Positions 53,693-62,876 of a stretch of DNA of 63,718 nucleotides are shown here, one piece after another (position 1 is the stretch's first letter; each line of letters begins with the position of its first letter). Source of the stretch: an uncultured Aquimarina sp. (GTDB lineage: Bacteria; Bacteroidota; Bacteroidia; Flavobacteriales; Flavobacteriaceae). The notes under the pieces are model-generated. The model had not been told where the DNA came from, searched no databases, and was given only the letters and a program-made list of their open reading frames with translations. The position numbers and the translations under genes were made by a program. The DNA lies in the NCBI GenBank assembly GCA_947498785.1, contig CANMLS010000035.1, forward strand, positions 1 to 63,718, given 5' to 3'.

Positions 53693-55276
53693 ATGAAAAA
53701 CATTTTAATATTTTTTTTAGTCTTTGTTGTTATATCACCTACATCTTGCAAAAAGAAAGATCAAATAAATAACAGTAGAAATTTTGAGAAAAAGCGGATT
53801 TCTAGCACCTATCAAAAACGAAAGTTTGAGAATGACCAGCGATTACAAAAAATAGAAGAAATTGCTCCAGAATTACAACAACTATTTAATGAATATGCAA
53901 AAAATAAAAAAATACCAGGAATCGCATATGGTGTTGTTGTAGATGATTCATTAGTTATAGCTTCGACAGTTGGAGTTGCCAAGATTGAAAATAAAACACC
54001 AACTTCTATCGGTACTTCTTTTAGAATCGCTTCTATGACAAAAAGCTTTACAGCAATGGCTGTTATGAAATTAAGAGATGAGGGTAGATTGTCTTTAAAT
54101 GATCCTATTGTTAAACATATTCCCGAAATAGAAAACTTAGAATATCTCACTGAAGATTCCCCTATAATAGATATCGAAAATTTATTAACCATGACAGCAG
54201 GATTTCCTGAAGATAATCCTTGGGGAGACAGACAACTTGCACTATCCGATAAAGCATTTCTAGAAATTGTTTCCAAAGGATTATCATTATCTAAGGTTTC
54301 ATCATATCAATATGAATATAGTAATACAGGTTACGCATTACTGGGTCATATTATTACTAAAATTTCGGGGATACCGTATCAAGAATATATGAAAAAGAAC
54401 ATTTTAATTCCATTGGGTATGGATAATACATATTGGGAGTATACCAAAATTGCCGATAAGCAATTAGCCAGTGGTTATAGATGGGAAGATGAAAAATGGA
54501 AAAAAGAGCAACTACTTCATGATGGAGCATATGGAGCAATGGGAGGTTTAATAACTTCAATAGAGGATTTTAGTAAATATGTGAGTTTTCATTTATCTGC
54601 TTGGCCCGCAAGAAGTGATGAAGATAATGGTCCGATAAAACGTAGTTCACTTAGGGAAATGCATACCCCTCAATTCGATTTTTTAAATTCATGGAACAAG
54701 GACTGGAATAATGAACCTTGTGCAGGTATAATTGGTTATGGGTATGGGTTAGGAGTTTCTATGGATTGTAAACGTATTGTAAAAGTTTCGCATAGTGGAT
54801 CTTTACCCGGTTTTGGAAGCAATTATACCTTTTATCCCAATTATGGTATTGGAATAATGGCGTTCGGAAATTTAACATACACTACCCCCATTCCTTATAA
54901 TAAAATAGAAAAAATTTTGTTCGAAACTTTGAATTTACAACCACGTAAACTCCCTGTATCGGATGTTTTAGAACAAACAAAAGAAGAAATTGTAAGTCTT
55001 ATCAAAAATGGAAAGGTCAATTTAGATAAAGAAATTTTTGCAGAGAACTTTTTTCTTGATGTATCCAAAGAATACCGGATAAAAGAAATTCAAGAGGTAT
55101 TAAAGAAAGCGGGAGCTATTAAAAGCATTCAAGATATCTCACCACGAAATCAACTACGAGGCGATTTTAAAATGCATTGTGAAAATGGTACTATTAAAAT
55201 ATTTTTTACCCTTACACCAGAAAAAATACCAACTATTCAAAAGTTGGATATATCATTTACACCAAACAAGAACTAG
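53693..55276 (+). CDS. Beta-lactamase-family serine hydrolase, lipoprotein
   Basis: 527 residues from ATG 53693 (MKNILIFF); an earlier TTG adds an unlikely polar tail. The lipobox PTSC places the lipidated Cys at 19. Class C/esterase motifs are complete: S114-x-x-K117 in IASMTKSF, Y209-S-N211 in YEYSNTGYAL and HSGSLPGFGS near 368. The C-terminal about 110 residues form an extra domain. It is a probable periplasmic esterase, D-aminopeptidase or beta-lactamase-like enzyme. A rightward gene among leftward neighbours. Confidence 0.87.
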   Translation: MKNILIFFLVFVVISPTSCKKKDQINNSRNFEKKRISSTYQKRKFENDQRLQKIEEIAPELQQLFNEYAKNKKIPGIAYGVVVDDSLVIASTVGVAKIENKTPTSIGTSFRIASMTKSFTAMAVMKLRDEGRLSLNDPIVKHIPEIENLEYLTEDSPIIDIENLLTMTAGFPEDNPWGDRQLALSDKAFLEIVSKGLSLSKVSSYQYEYSNTGYALLGHIITKISGIPYQEYMKKNILIPLGMDNTYWEYTKIADKQLASGYRWEDEKWKKEQLLHDGAYGAMGGLITSIEDFSKYVSFHLSAWPARSDEDNGPIKRSSLREMHTPQFDFLNSWNKDWNNEPCAGIIGYGYGLGVSMDCKRIVKVSHSGSLPGFGSNYTFYPNYGIGIMAFGNLTYTTPIPYNKIEKILFETLNLQPRKLPVSDVLEQTKEEIVSLIKNGKVNLDKEIFAENFFLDVSKEYRIKEIQEVLKKAGAIKSIQDISPRNQLRGDFKMHCENGTIKIFFTLTPEKIPTIQKLDISFTPNKN

Positions 55277-55340
55277 TTGAAGATGTTAATTTGAATTTTT
55301 AATTGATCACTTGGGGAAAGGATTTACATAGGATACAATG

Positions 55341-56186
55341 TTAACGTCTGGTTCTTTTGAGTTCTTCTTTTTCTGTTTTAGTCAGGTTTGGATGACGAAT
55401 TTTTACTGTTTCAATTTTTTCTATACCACTAGGAATACCTCTTAAATTCTTTCTCCAAGATTGAAATTCAACATATTTCAAACAGATCATTTCAGCAAAA
55501 TCTAATTGATTTAAATCAATCTCACAAAAAGTATGTGCTCCTGTCTGAAAATATGATAAGCATTTTAGGTTGTTAAAATCAGATGGAAAAGTATCAAATC
55601 CTGAAAAACTTAATTTAATCTCTCTTAGGTTTGGCATATGATCAAATGATTTTAAGCCTGAAAACTTTGTCTTATTTACATGAATTACCTCAATGTTTTT
55701 AATCCATTTTGTTTCCTCACTAAACGTGAATCGTTCTTCTTCCGCCTTTAGAACTCTTAATTTGGGAAATACTTCTAAACCTTGAACATTTTTGTTGTTA
55801 ATTGCTTCCAAATAAACGCTTTCCACATTTTCAAAAATTGACATTTCAGAAGGAATTGTGTCAAAATCCTTTAACCCCAAAGATTTGATTTTTAATCTGG
55901 CTGGGTTGTCAATCCATTTTGTCAGGGAATCTAGATTAAATGGTGTACTATTATTTGAAAATGATAAGTCCGTATAATGAGTGAATTTTTCAGCAACCGA
56001 ATCACAGTTGCAAGAGTCTTCAAAGACAGTTTTGGTTTCTTCAATTGAATTGGAATTAGAATTTATTTTGGATTCAAATTCTTCAAAATTTTCGTTTAAC
56101 TGTAGTTTACTATTAGATTTGTCTTCATTTTGTTGCTGACAATTCTGAAAAATCAGTACAAAAAATAATATTTTAAGTATTCTCAT
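55341..56186 (-). CDS. Leucine-rich-repeat-like lipoprotein
   Basis: 281 residues from ATG 56186 (MRILKILFF). The lipobox IFQNC is followed by an Asn/Glu-rich linker. From about residue 90, repeats of about 23 residues contain NVESVYLEAI, PKLRVLKAEE, NIEVIHVNKT, NLREIKLSFS and CLKYVEFQSW. This is a leucine-rich-repeat solenoid, probably a binding surface facing outward. A spacer sequence upstream (56203-56230) resembles the one before the PNPOx-like gene. Confidence 0.68.
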   Translation of the reverse strand: MRILKILFFVLIFQNCQQQNEDKSNSKLQLNENFEEFESKINSNSNSIEETKTVFEDSCNCDSVAEKFTHYTDLSFSNNSTPFNLDSLTKWIDNPARLKIKSLGLKDFDTIPSEMSIFENVESVYLEAINNKNVQGLEVFPKLRVLKAEEERFTFSEETKWIKNIEVIHVNKTKFSGLKSFDHMPNLREIKLSFSGFDTFPSDFNNLKCLSYFQTGAHTFCEIDLNQLDFAEMICLKYVEFQSWRKNLRGIPSGIEKIETVKIRHPNLTKTEKEELKRTRR

Positions 56187-56601
56187 AGTCATTCTTGTAT
56201 TGCCTATAGAGTTTAATATATGTGTGGTAGGGAGGTCAAAGTATTACCAAACCATCGACAACTCTAAATTGATTTTATAACTTATTACCATTTAAACCTT
56301 TATTCCATAACAAATATACAAGAACCTATTGGTCCTCATTCAATTGTTATGATGTCATACTTTATATTGATACTAGAATTTATAATATATCCCATTTTCA
56401 TTAATGAAACTATGTTTTATAAAGTTGCGAAGTAGTGCATTCGATATATATAGTTGAGCTAATCCCATTTTTTCAACACAATCTTATGCTTGATACCTCG
56501 ATTTTTTTTTAGAAATTCTAAAACCTATTTTCTTTCGAATGACTATGGGCTTACCTAAGGATATTAATAGAGTAATGCACAACGGGTTATACATTGTGTT
56601 T

Positions 56602-57417
56602 TTAATCAGAATAAAGGAACTTCAAGCCGTCATAAACTGTTTTTAAAATGATAGTAATGTGTGTTTCGTTTTCATAGGCTATACTTTTCCATTTCAATTT
56701 TTTAGGAGGATTAACTTCCAAAATATTATCTATGTCGTAAATACCCATTTCTCTATAAGGTTTACCCTTTCTACCAGATATAAAAAGTTTAGCATTTAGA
56801 TTTTCTAGGTTAGGTAGTGTTTCTTTTAGCAATTTAGTTACATAGCCGTTATCCCACCATAGAGAAGGGTCTATAGCTATATAAGCATTAAATAAATTAG
56901 GTTCTTTTAACATGCTGTAAATAGTAAATGTACCCCCGTGAGAGTGCCCTATAAGTGTATTGTTTTTGGATGTAGAATAGGTTTTATCAATGTGTAACAT
57001 CAACTCATCTTTAATAAAAGCTAGATAATTATCAGCTTTCCCTGATGAAGATGAACGTTTCATATGCGTTGGTAGTAGATCTCTATTACGCATTACTACT
57101 CCATCAACAAATTTATTGTCTATTCCTACAATAATACACCTGTTTGTAAGTGTCCAATCTGAAGCAATTCTATGAATTGGAGAGACTACATTTACAACAG
57201 TTTCACCATCTAAAACATAAATAACATCATGTTTTTTATTAGAATTTGAATCATAATCTATTGGGAGAACAACTCGATAGTTCCTATACTCATTTAACCC
57301 TTTAGAAAATATAGAATCAACAATTACAGGATTATTTGGTTGAGCCATTATGTTTTTCGAGAAGCATAAAAGAACTACGGCTGTAAAAAATAAAAGTTTT
57401 TTAATTTTTTGTTTCAT
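56602..57417 (-). CDS. Secreted esterase, enterochelin-esterase/YbbA-like alpha/beta hydrolase
   Basis: 271 residues with a signal peptide ending NIMAQ. VIYVLDGETV near 65-74 and RDLLPTH near 112 match the Fes/esterase-D (COG2819) group. The nucleophile Ser159 lies in GHSHGG, Asp is in IAIDPSLWWDN and His in ENETHITI. It should cleave an ester outside the cytoplasm; a siderophore ester is possible, but no siderophore genes are near. Confidence 0.83.
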   Translation of the reverse strand: MKQKIKKLLFFTAVVLLCFSKNIMAQPNNPVIVDSIFSKGLNEYRNYRVVLPIDYDSNSNKKHDVIYVLDGETVVNVVSPIHRIASDWTLTNRCIIVGIDNKFVDGVVMRNRDLLPTHMKRSSSSGKADNYLAFIKDELMLHIDKTYSTSKNNTLIGHSHGGTFTIYSMLKEPNLFNAYIAIDPSLWWDNGYVTKLLKETLPNLENLNAKLFISGRKGKPYREMGIYDIDNILEVNPPKKLKWKSIAYENETHITIILKTVYDGLKFLYSD

Positions 57418-57432
57418 TATTTTCTTTTTAAG

Positions 57433-57453
57433 TAATAGATTACAAATCTATTA
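57433..57453 (-). promoter_or_regulatory. Palindrome overlapping a -7 box of the esterase gene
   Basis: TAATAGATT (57433-57441) and AATCTATTA (57445-57453) form a perfect 9-bp inverted repeat around ACA. On the minus strand it contains TAGATTTG (57450-57443), a perfect TAnnTTTG, 25 nt before the ATG. A repressor could bind here; no -33 element is obvious. Confidence 0.45.
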
Positions 57454-57639
57454 TTTTAGATTTATTGCGTTAAGTTATTGAGTACTCACTTTATTAGTTC
57501 ATAAAAACCATCTTATTTGATAAGGGTTATGCTTAAAAGCTCTGCCATTTTTTAGGTTTACCATCTAAAACTTTTTTGCACAAGTAAATATAGAAAATTA
57601 ATCCATGTCTATTATAAATGTGACTATCTCATAGTGTTT

Positions 57640-57975
57640 ACACAAAGCACTGTTTTCAAATAGTATAGATGAATGTGCAAAAAGATCATATTCATTTAGG
57701 GTGTTAGATTTCTCAGAAAGTATCATAGGTATTTTGAAAGGCAAAATTGTAATAAAGCTTTTCAATGTGTACCCATATTTAAGACAAAAACCATTTTGAG
57801 GTAATCATTTTTGGTTAAGAGGTTATTTTGTAAGTGGGGTTGAACTATATAAAGATATAGTTAAACAATATGTAAAATATCAAGAATACCATGGATGAGT
57901 ATTATCCCCTTTGGATCTAATCAGAAAATCAAAGCCCTGTTTATAGTTGAGGTTTTTGACTTAGCTATAAACTGG
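57640..57975 (+). pseudogene. IS200/IS605-type TnpA remnant 2
   Basis: From 57669 the plus strand reads MNVQKDHIHL, the HUH motif (HIH) of Y1 transposases. After a frameshift it reads IIGILKGKIVIKLFNVYPYL and RQKPF, a TGA, then GNHFWLRGYFVSGVELYKDI and VKQYVKYQE. Frameshifts and stops show it is dead. Its last 170 bp resemble remnant 1 at 42350-42530. Confidence 0.75.
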
Positions 57976-58103
57976 CTTAAAATATCTGTCCGAATAAGGA
58001 AAGCAATTTCATTTTTTCCTTGTTTTATTTAATAGACAAAAGTATGTTGAATATAGAAACAAAAATGACAAATTTTATATATTGCAAATGTTAAATAACA
58101 ATA

Positions 58104-59141
58104 ATGTTAAAAACAATTCAAATAATAGCTTTGCTGCAAGGTTGTTTTGTCCTCTTTGTACTTTTTGTGAAACGTAAAGACTATAAGAAAACTACTTTTG
58201 GATTGCTATTTGGGGGTTTAATTTCTGTCTTATTTTTTATTTTAGGAGATGATGAATATAACCTGTTTGTTAAGGGAGCAGATTTTATTCTTTTTGATAG
58301 CTCTTTTTTTGTAACATTTCTTTTCCTTTTTTTTAGATATTATAAAAATGGAAAACAAAAGTTTGATAAGCGAGATTACTTATTTTTTCTTCCAAATATT
58401 GTTTATTTTATTATTGAAGGCCTTGAAATGTTAATGTCAGGAGAGAATATCATTATTCAATCTTTTGAGGTTCTTATAGAGTGGACTTATGCTATTTATT
58501 TAATGCTTATTGTATACTCGGTTATAACAACCAAAAAGAAGCATTGGGTAGTTTATTTTGCAATTCCGATTGTGATCTTTTTTGCGTTTTCTTCTCTTAA
58601 TGATATACTAAGTACGTTTGGTTTTTTTGAAATCAGTTTACTTAATGATAAAAACTTTAATACTTATCTTTTATTAATCATAGCTTTTTTATTCTATTTT
58701 ATAACTTTTAAGCTTTTAACTAAAGAAAACCAGATTTTACCCAAAAAGGATTCTGATAAGTATAAAAATTCAAGTCTTAATCCAAAATTAATTGAGCAAT
58801 ACAAAACCGAAATTGTTAGTGCAATGCAAATTGATAAAATGTATTTAAGCAATAAACTATCAATACAGGAAGTCTCTAAGAAACTAAATATTCCTCGTCA
58901 ATATATTTCTGAAGTTTTAAATATGCACATGAATACTAATTTTCAAGATTTTATCAATCAGTATCGAGTTGAAGAATTTATTCATCGTCTTAAAAACGAC
59001 CAGAATAACCATTATACACTATTAGCAATTGCTACAGATGTAGGTTTTAGTTCCAAATCATCTTTTAATGCTACGTTTAAGAAAATCAAAGGTTTAACTC
59101 CTACTCAGTTCAAAAAAACATTGATTAAGACCAACGAATAA
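58104..59141 (+). CDS. Membrane-anchored AraC-type transcriptional regulator
   Basis: 345 residues. The N-terminal half has about seven hydrophobic segments (up to residue about 205), and the C-terminal AraC domain (about 240-340) shows NKLSIQEVSKKLNIPRQYIS then LLAIATDVGFSSKSSFNATF and GLTPTQFKK. This membrane-sensor plus HTH_18 layout is common in Bacteroidota. It probably senses an envelope or small-molecule signal; targets may include the PAP2/ICMT-like genes immediately downstream. Confidence 0.9.
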   Translation: MLKTIQIIALLQGCFVLFVLFVKRKDYKKTTFGLLFGGLISVLFFILGDDEYNLFVKGADFILFDSSFFVTFLFLFFRYYKNGKQKFDKRDYLFFLPNIVYFIIEGLEMLMSGENIIIQSFEVLIEWTYAIYLMLIVYSVITTKKKHWVVYFAIPIVIFFAFSSLNDILSTFGFFEISLLNDKNFNTYLLLIIAFLFYFITFKLLTKENQILPKKDSDKYKNSSLNPKLIEQYKTEIVSAMQIDKMYLSNKLSIQEVSKKLNIPRQYISEVLNMHMNTNFQDFINQYRVEEFIHRLKNDQNNHYTLLAIATDVGFSSKSSFNATFKKIKGLTPTQFKKTLIKTNE

Positions 59142-59227
59142 GTCCAATGAAATTAGACTGTACTATATTTAGAAAATAGATATTTTAAATTCTACGTTCT
59201 TTGAGAAATCAATTATCAATTTCTTGA

Positions 59228-59569
59228 ATGAGCACAAGTAATTATTTATATTTCCTTTTCACTTTTATTCTACTTTCGACCTTATGTAATCATAGTTTGA
59301 TTGCACAAAATAAAGCCGTTGAGAGTACAGGAGATATTATCCTAATTGCACTTAGAACAACAACTCGAGCATCGATTTTTATTCATATACGATATAGATC
59401 TATATGCAGTATTCCAGCTTATACTTTAACAGATTTTACTGCAATTAGTAGAATTGAAGCTAAAAAGCATGAAGGATGGGATATTCTGGGAGATGCAATT
59501 ATAAGCATCTGTAGCTCATATTTGTTTACAACAGAATACCAAAAACAAAAACAACATTTAATACATTGA
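59228..59569 (+). pseudogene. PAP2-type phosphatase with internal deletion
   Basis: 113 codons: a signal sequence, then NKAVESTGDIILIAL as at PAP2 N-termini, then directly SIPAYTLTDFTAISRIEAKK and HEGWDILGDA, the third PAP2 motif (SRxxxxxHxxxD). The first two motifs (KxxxxxxRP and PSGH) are missing, so roughly the middle half has been lost in frame or nearly so. It cannot be a working phosphatase. It lies beside an ICMT-like gene, with which PAP2 lipid phosphatases could cooperate. Confidence 0.75.
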
Positions 59570-59611
59570 AAAACAATCGCTTATTAGTTTTGTATATAAA
59601 TTTTTAATATT

Positions 59612-60364
59612 ATGGCACTACAAGAAGAATTAAAAACACAAGGAGATTTTTTATTTAGAAATAGAAGTTATCTGCCGTTACTGATTTTAGGTATTGGATT
59701 AGCAGTTTTTATACATACCGAATATAATGAAATTGAAACACCAAATACTTGGCAATCTGAAAGTTTTGAATTTCTATGTCTAGGCATTAGTCTGATAGGT
59801 CTTTTTATTCGAATCATTACAGTTGGTCATACACCAAAAAATACATCTGGAAGAAATACTAAAGAAGGTCAAATTGCTGAAGAGTTAAACACAACAGGAG
59901 TTTATTCTATTGTTCGTCATCCATTGTATTTAGGGAATTTTTTTATGTGGTTAGGTCTAGCATTGTTAACGGAAAACACTTGGTTTTCAATTGCATTTAT
60001 TTTCTGTTATGCGTTTTACTACGAACGAATAATGTATACAGAAGAAAATTTTTTGCACAACAAATTTGGTCAACCTTATTTAGATTGGTCAAAGAACGTT
60101 CCAGCATTTATTCCTTCATTTAAAAATTATGTAAAATCTAAATATTCATTTAGTGTTAAAAAAGTATTGAAGAAAGAAAAAAATGGCCTTTGCGCTGTAT
60201 TTCTTCTTTTTTGGTTGTTTGATTTGATTTGTGATTTAATCCAAGAAGAACCTTTTGAATTTGAAATAGGTTTCTGGTTTTATGGTGCTATTATTTCTAG
60301 TGGTATTTATTTTATTCTGAAGATAATGAAAAAGAGAAAAATGCTTGATGAGAATAATCGTTAA
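59612..60364 (+). CDS. Isoprenylcysteine/phospholipid methyltransferase-like membrane protein
   Basis: 250 residues with five or more hydrophobic segments. TGVYSIVRHPLYLGNFFMWL contains the RHPxYxGN SAM-binding signature of the ICMT/PEMT family, with EENFLHNKFGQPYLDW following. Family members include the Leptospira lipid A 1-phosphate methyltransferase LmtA. With a lipid-phosphatase-type pseudogene directly upstream, a lipid or lipid A headgroup substrate is plausible, but inferred. Confidence 0.82.
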   Translation: MALQEELKTQGDFLFRNRSYLPLLILGIGLAVFIHTEYNEIETPNTWQSESFEFLCLGISLIGLFIRIITVGHTPKNTSGRNTKEGQIAEELNTTGVYSIVRHPLYLGNFFMWLGLALLTENTWFSIAFIFCYAFYYERIMYTEENFLHNKFGQPYLDWSKNVPAFIPSFKNYVKSKYSFSVKKVLKKEKNGLCAVFLLFWLFDLICDLIQEEPFEFEIGFWFYGAIISSGIYFILKIMKKRKMLDENNR

Positions 60365-60569
60365 TATTTTCAGTAAAAGTCATGAAGAGATTACTTTTCC
60401 TAACACTACTTTTTAAGTACAATATCTACATGATCAAAACTTAAGAAGCTACAAAAAAATAATCCCGTAACTTCCTTATTGATAATGAAGTGTTAAATAG
60501 GGATATAGAATTGACAATTCAAAATAAAGTAAACTGAGCGAGTACATTTTAAAGGTACTTTTTACAATT

Positions 60570-60917
60570 CTATTTTTTGAGTATGTTGAAAAAAAGTACT
60601 AAAGCTATGATAAAAAGGGCTAAAGATGGCAACAAAATTAGATATTCCTTTTGTAATAAATGCATGATAACAGAATCTAGACAAATCGAGGCTAGTATAA
60701 CCACAGAAATAAAAACAAAACTTGAATGAATTTTTGACCCAAAAAGCAATCCAATTGATGCTATCACTTCTAATGTTCCTATGGTATAATGAAGCCAAAT
60801 AGGTCTTCCATAATGCTGTGTCACTTGGTCTAACACTTCTTGCTTAGCATTGAGTGTTAATACTCCAAACATTAGAAATGCAAGCCCGAGAATTATTTGA
60901 AGAGTTTTATACAGCAT
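60570..60917 (-). CDS. DoxX-like membrane protein
   Basis: 115 residues with four hydrophobic segments: LQIILGLAFLMFGVLTLN, LHYTIGTLEVIASIGLLFGS, FVFISVVILASICLDSVIM and LLPSLALFIIALVLFFNIL. Arrangement and length fit the DoxX-like family. It lies 84 nt downstream of an AraC regulator on the same strand, repeating the AraC-plus-DoxX combination seen at 29-31 kb. Confidence 0.72.
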   Translation of the reverse strand: MLYKTLQIILGLAFLMFGVLTLNAKQEVLDQVTQHYGRPIWLHYTIGTLEVIASIGLLFGSKIHSSFVFISVVILASICLDSVIMHLLQKEYLILLPSLALFIIALVLFFNILKK

Positions 60918-61001
60918 GTTTTTTTAAAATCATTAATTTGCTTCGGTAAATATCTTGATTAATTCGAGCATAAATTTATACGATAAGCCCAATTATTTAA
61001 C

Positions 61002-61847
61002 TCAGAAGTTCAAACGATATTGAGAAGGAGATATGCCATATTTAATTTTAAAAACTTTAGATAAGTGAGATACGTTTTTAAAGCCACATTCATAAGCCAA
61101 TTCACTAACATTTTTATCGGTAAGGCGTAAAAGATTAGCTACCCTTTCTGTTCTTTTATTAATGAAGTAGTTACTAGGAGAAGTGTTGTATTGTTTTTTA
61201 AACTCTCGTTTGAATGAAGAGATACTCATGTGTACCAAAGATGCTAACTCGGCGATACTAATTGTAGAACAGACATGTGCATCAATTATTTCTCTAAAGT
61301 TATAGACTTTAGGAGTAAAAAGGTGATTCATCAAATCTTTAATTTGATCAGAGTTTTCAGTTTGAAAAAGCAATAAAATAATCTCTTTTAATTTTAAAAT
61401 CAAGATTTCTTCAGAAGTTAAAGATTCATTTTCAAAATAGTATAATACACCATTTATATAATGTTCTAGGAGTTTGGTATGCTTCACCTTTGCCATTATG
61501 GGATGACTTTGAGGCTCTTTTGTTTTTAAAAACGAGGGTAATGAATCTTTATAAATCCTTAATAAAACTTCGTTATAAAAATGAATAGTTAGAGAGCTAT
61601 AGTTACTACTGGTAGTACTACCTAACATTTCAACAACATAACTTCCGCATTTTGATAATATAGCTTCCTTCTGTTGTGCTATAAGTTCTTCTTTTTCAGA
61701 AAACTCATGAATTCCTCCCTCAAGGATATAAGCAAAACAAGCTTCATCACTAGGCATTTGGGTGACAACTTTTATAGGTGCTTTTATATTGACCAGTGTA
61801 AATAACGGTTTCCCGAATAACTCTATAGTTTTAATTTGCTCTATCAT
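61002..61847 (-). CDS. AraC family transcriptional regulator
   Basis: 281 residues from ATG 61847 (MIEQIKTIEL); a TTG six codons earlier is an alternative. The N-terminal sensor (about 1-165) is cupin-like with AYILEGGIHEFSEKEE. The C-terminal AraC domain has SIAELASLVHMSISSFKREF then ELAYECGFKNVSHLSKVFK and ISPSQYR. It probably controls the DoxX-like gene next to it. The ligand is unknown. Confidence 0.9.
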   Translation of the reverse strand: MIEQIKTIELFGKPLFTLVNIKAPIKVVTQMPSDEACFAYILEGGIHEFSEKEELIAQQKEAILSKCGSYVVEMLGSTTSSNYSSLTIHFYNEVLLRIYKDSLPSFLKTKEPQSHPIMAKVKHTKLLEHYINGVLYYFENESLTSEEILILKLKEIILLLFQTENSDQIKDLMNHLFTPKVYNFREIIDAHVCSTISIAELASLVHMSISSFKREFKKQYNTSPSNYFINKRTERVANLLRLTDKNVSELAYECGFKNVSHLSKVFKIKYGISPSQYRLNF

Positions 61848-61897
61848 TTTTAAATAATAACCCAATTACCCAACTTTCCGTATCGTTTTAAACTGCT

Positions 61898-62071
61898 CTA
61901 CTTTTTTATATGATTAGTATCAATATTCATTTGTTCAGCTCTATCTATTTTAATTCTCCATTTGCAGGGACTAATTCTTATTACAGAATCTTTCACAATG
62001 TAAAGAAGAAAACTAATCATCATCATAGGTAACATTTTAGTCATCAAATGGCTGAAAATACTTTCATTCAT
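61898..62071 (-). CDS. Small membrane protein, 57 aa
   Basis: ATG 62071, TAG at 61900-61898. MNESIFSHLMTKMLPMMMIS, then FLLYIV form one hydrophobic segment, followed by a basic tail ending NHIKK. No family recognised. It lies 50 nt upstream of the AraC gene on the same strand, which is its main support. Confidence 0.4.
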   Translation of the reverse strand: MNESIFSHLMTKMLPMMMISFLLYIVKDSVIRISPCKWRIKIDRAEQMNIDTNHIKK

Positions 62072-62387
62072 ATCGTTGGTTTATATAAGTGTTTGCGTGT
62101 TTGTATAATAGTACTTGTATTGTTTAAGCAACTAATTTAGGAAATGCAAAACGAATATAAAACCGACGAAGATTTTGTTAAGTAGCTTCGCCTTAACAAT
62201 TAGTTTTATACGTAGTGGTGATCATGTAATTCTATGGGTTATAAAAAACACTTACTTCTTGAATTTAAAAAAAAATGATAATCATATGATTTACAGTATC
62301 TTTTTATTTTAAGAATAGATTAAAGAATCATTTGTTTATTCAAAATAACAGCTTGTACAATAGCTATTATCGATGGTAGTAGTTATT
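62072..62387. other. Gene-free spacer
   Basis: 316 AT-rich bases. AAGATTTTGTTAAG-TAGC and GCCTTAACAATTAG (near 62169-62206) form an imperfect inverted repeat. Nothing else stands out. Confidence 0.3.
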
Positions 62388-62714
62388 TTATTCAACCAAT
62401 TCAATTGATTCAATAATAATTCCATTACCACAATATTCATTAGATTCAGACCAATTCAATCGAACAGATAAAGGAAACGTTGAGTTTTGTAAATCAATAT
62501 TTGAGTTTTGAGGTAATTCAGAAAAACGTCTATCTGATTCTTGTCCATTTATATTTATTACCCAACCTCCACAGCAAGCACATAAAGTCATGTCGAAACC
62601 AGAAATTGTTGCAGTTGATTCAAACTTGGAAGCCTGAGAGTCATCATCATTATCACAGCCTAGAAGTATTATGAATCCAAAAAATACTAATAAACTCAAT
62701 TTTATAATTTTCAT
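62388..62714 (-). CDS. Small Cys-containing lipoprotein
   Basis: 108 residues from ATG 62714 (MKIIKLSLLVFFGF); an earlier frame extension is out of the signal peptide. The lipobox ILLGC precedes DNDDDSQ. The mature part contains MTLCACCGGWVININGQ and NEYCGNGIIIESIEL, with four Cys that may form disulphides or bind metal. No family recognised. Probably outer-membrane anchored. Confidence 0.65.
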   Translation of the reverse strand: MKIIKLSLLVFFGFIILLGCDNDDDSQASKFESTATISGFDMTLCACCGGWVININGQESDRRFSELPQNSNIDLQNSTFPLSVRLNWSESNEYCGNGIIIESIELVE

Positions 62715-62876
62715 ATTTTTCTTTATACTCAAGATACAGAAAATGCAAAATGGTTGCGCCAAATGCTTGTTAAGACGCATGCTTTGTGCAAGTTAAAGAT
62801 TGGATGTTTTTAGAGAAACGTTTACAACTAGAATGATGTATTTCAATTGGTGTTATAATTTTTTAATATGGCAAAA

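Noticed and set aside
37212..58103. Classical integron cassette array
   Set aside because: Boxes resembling RYYYAAC and GTTRRRY occur (40885, 51364, 39074) but never as a proper pair within 60-150 bp, and no tyrosine integrase is present.
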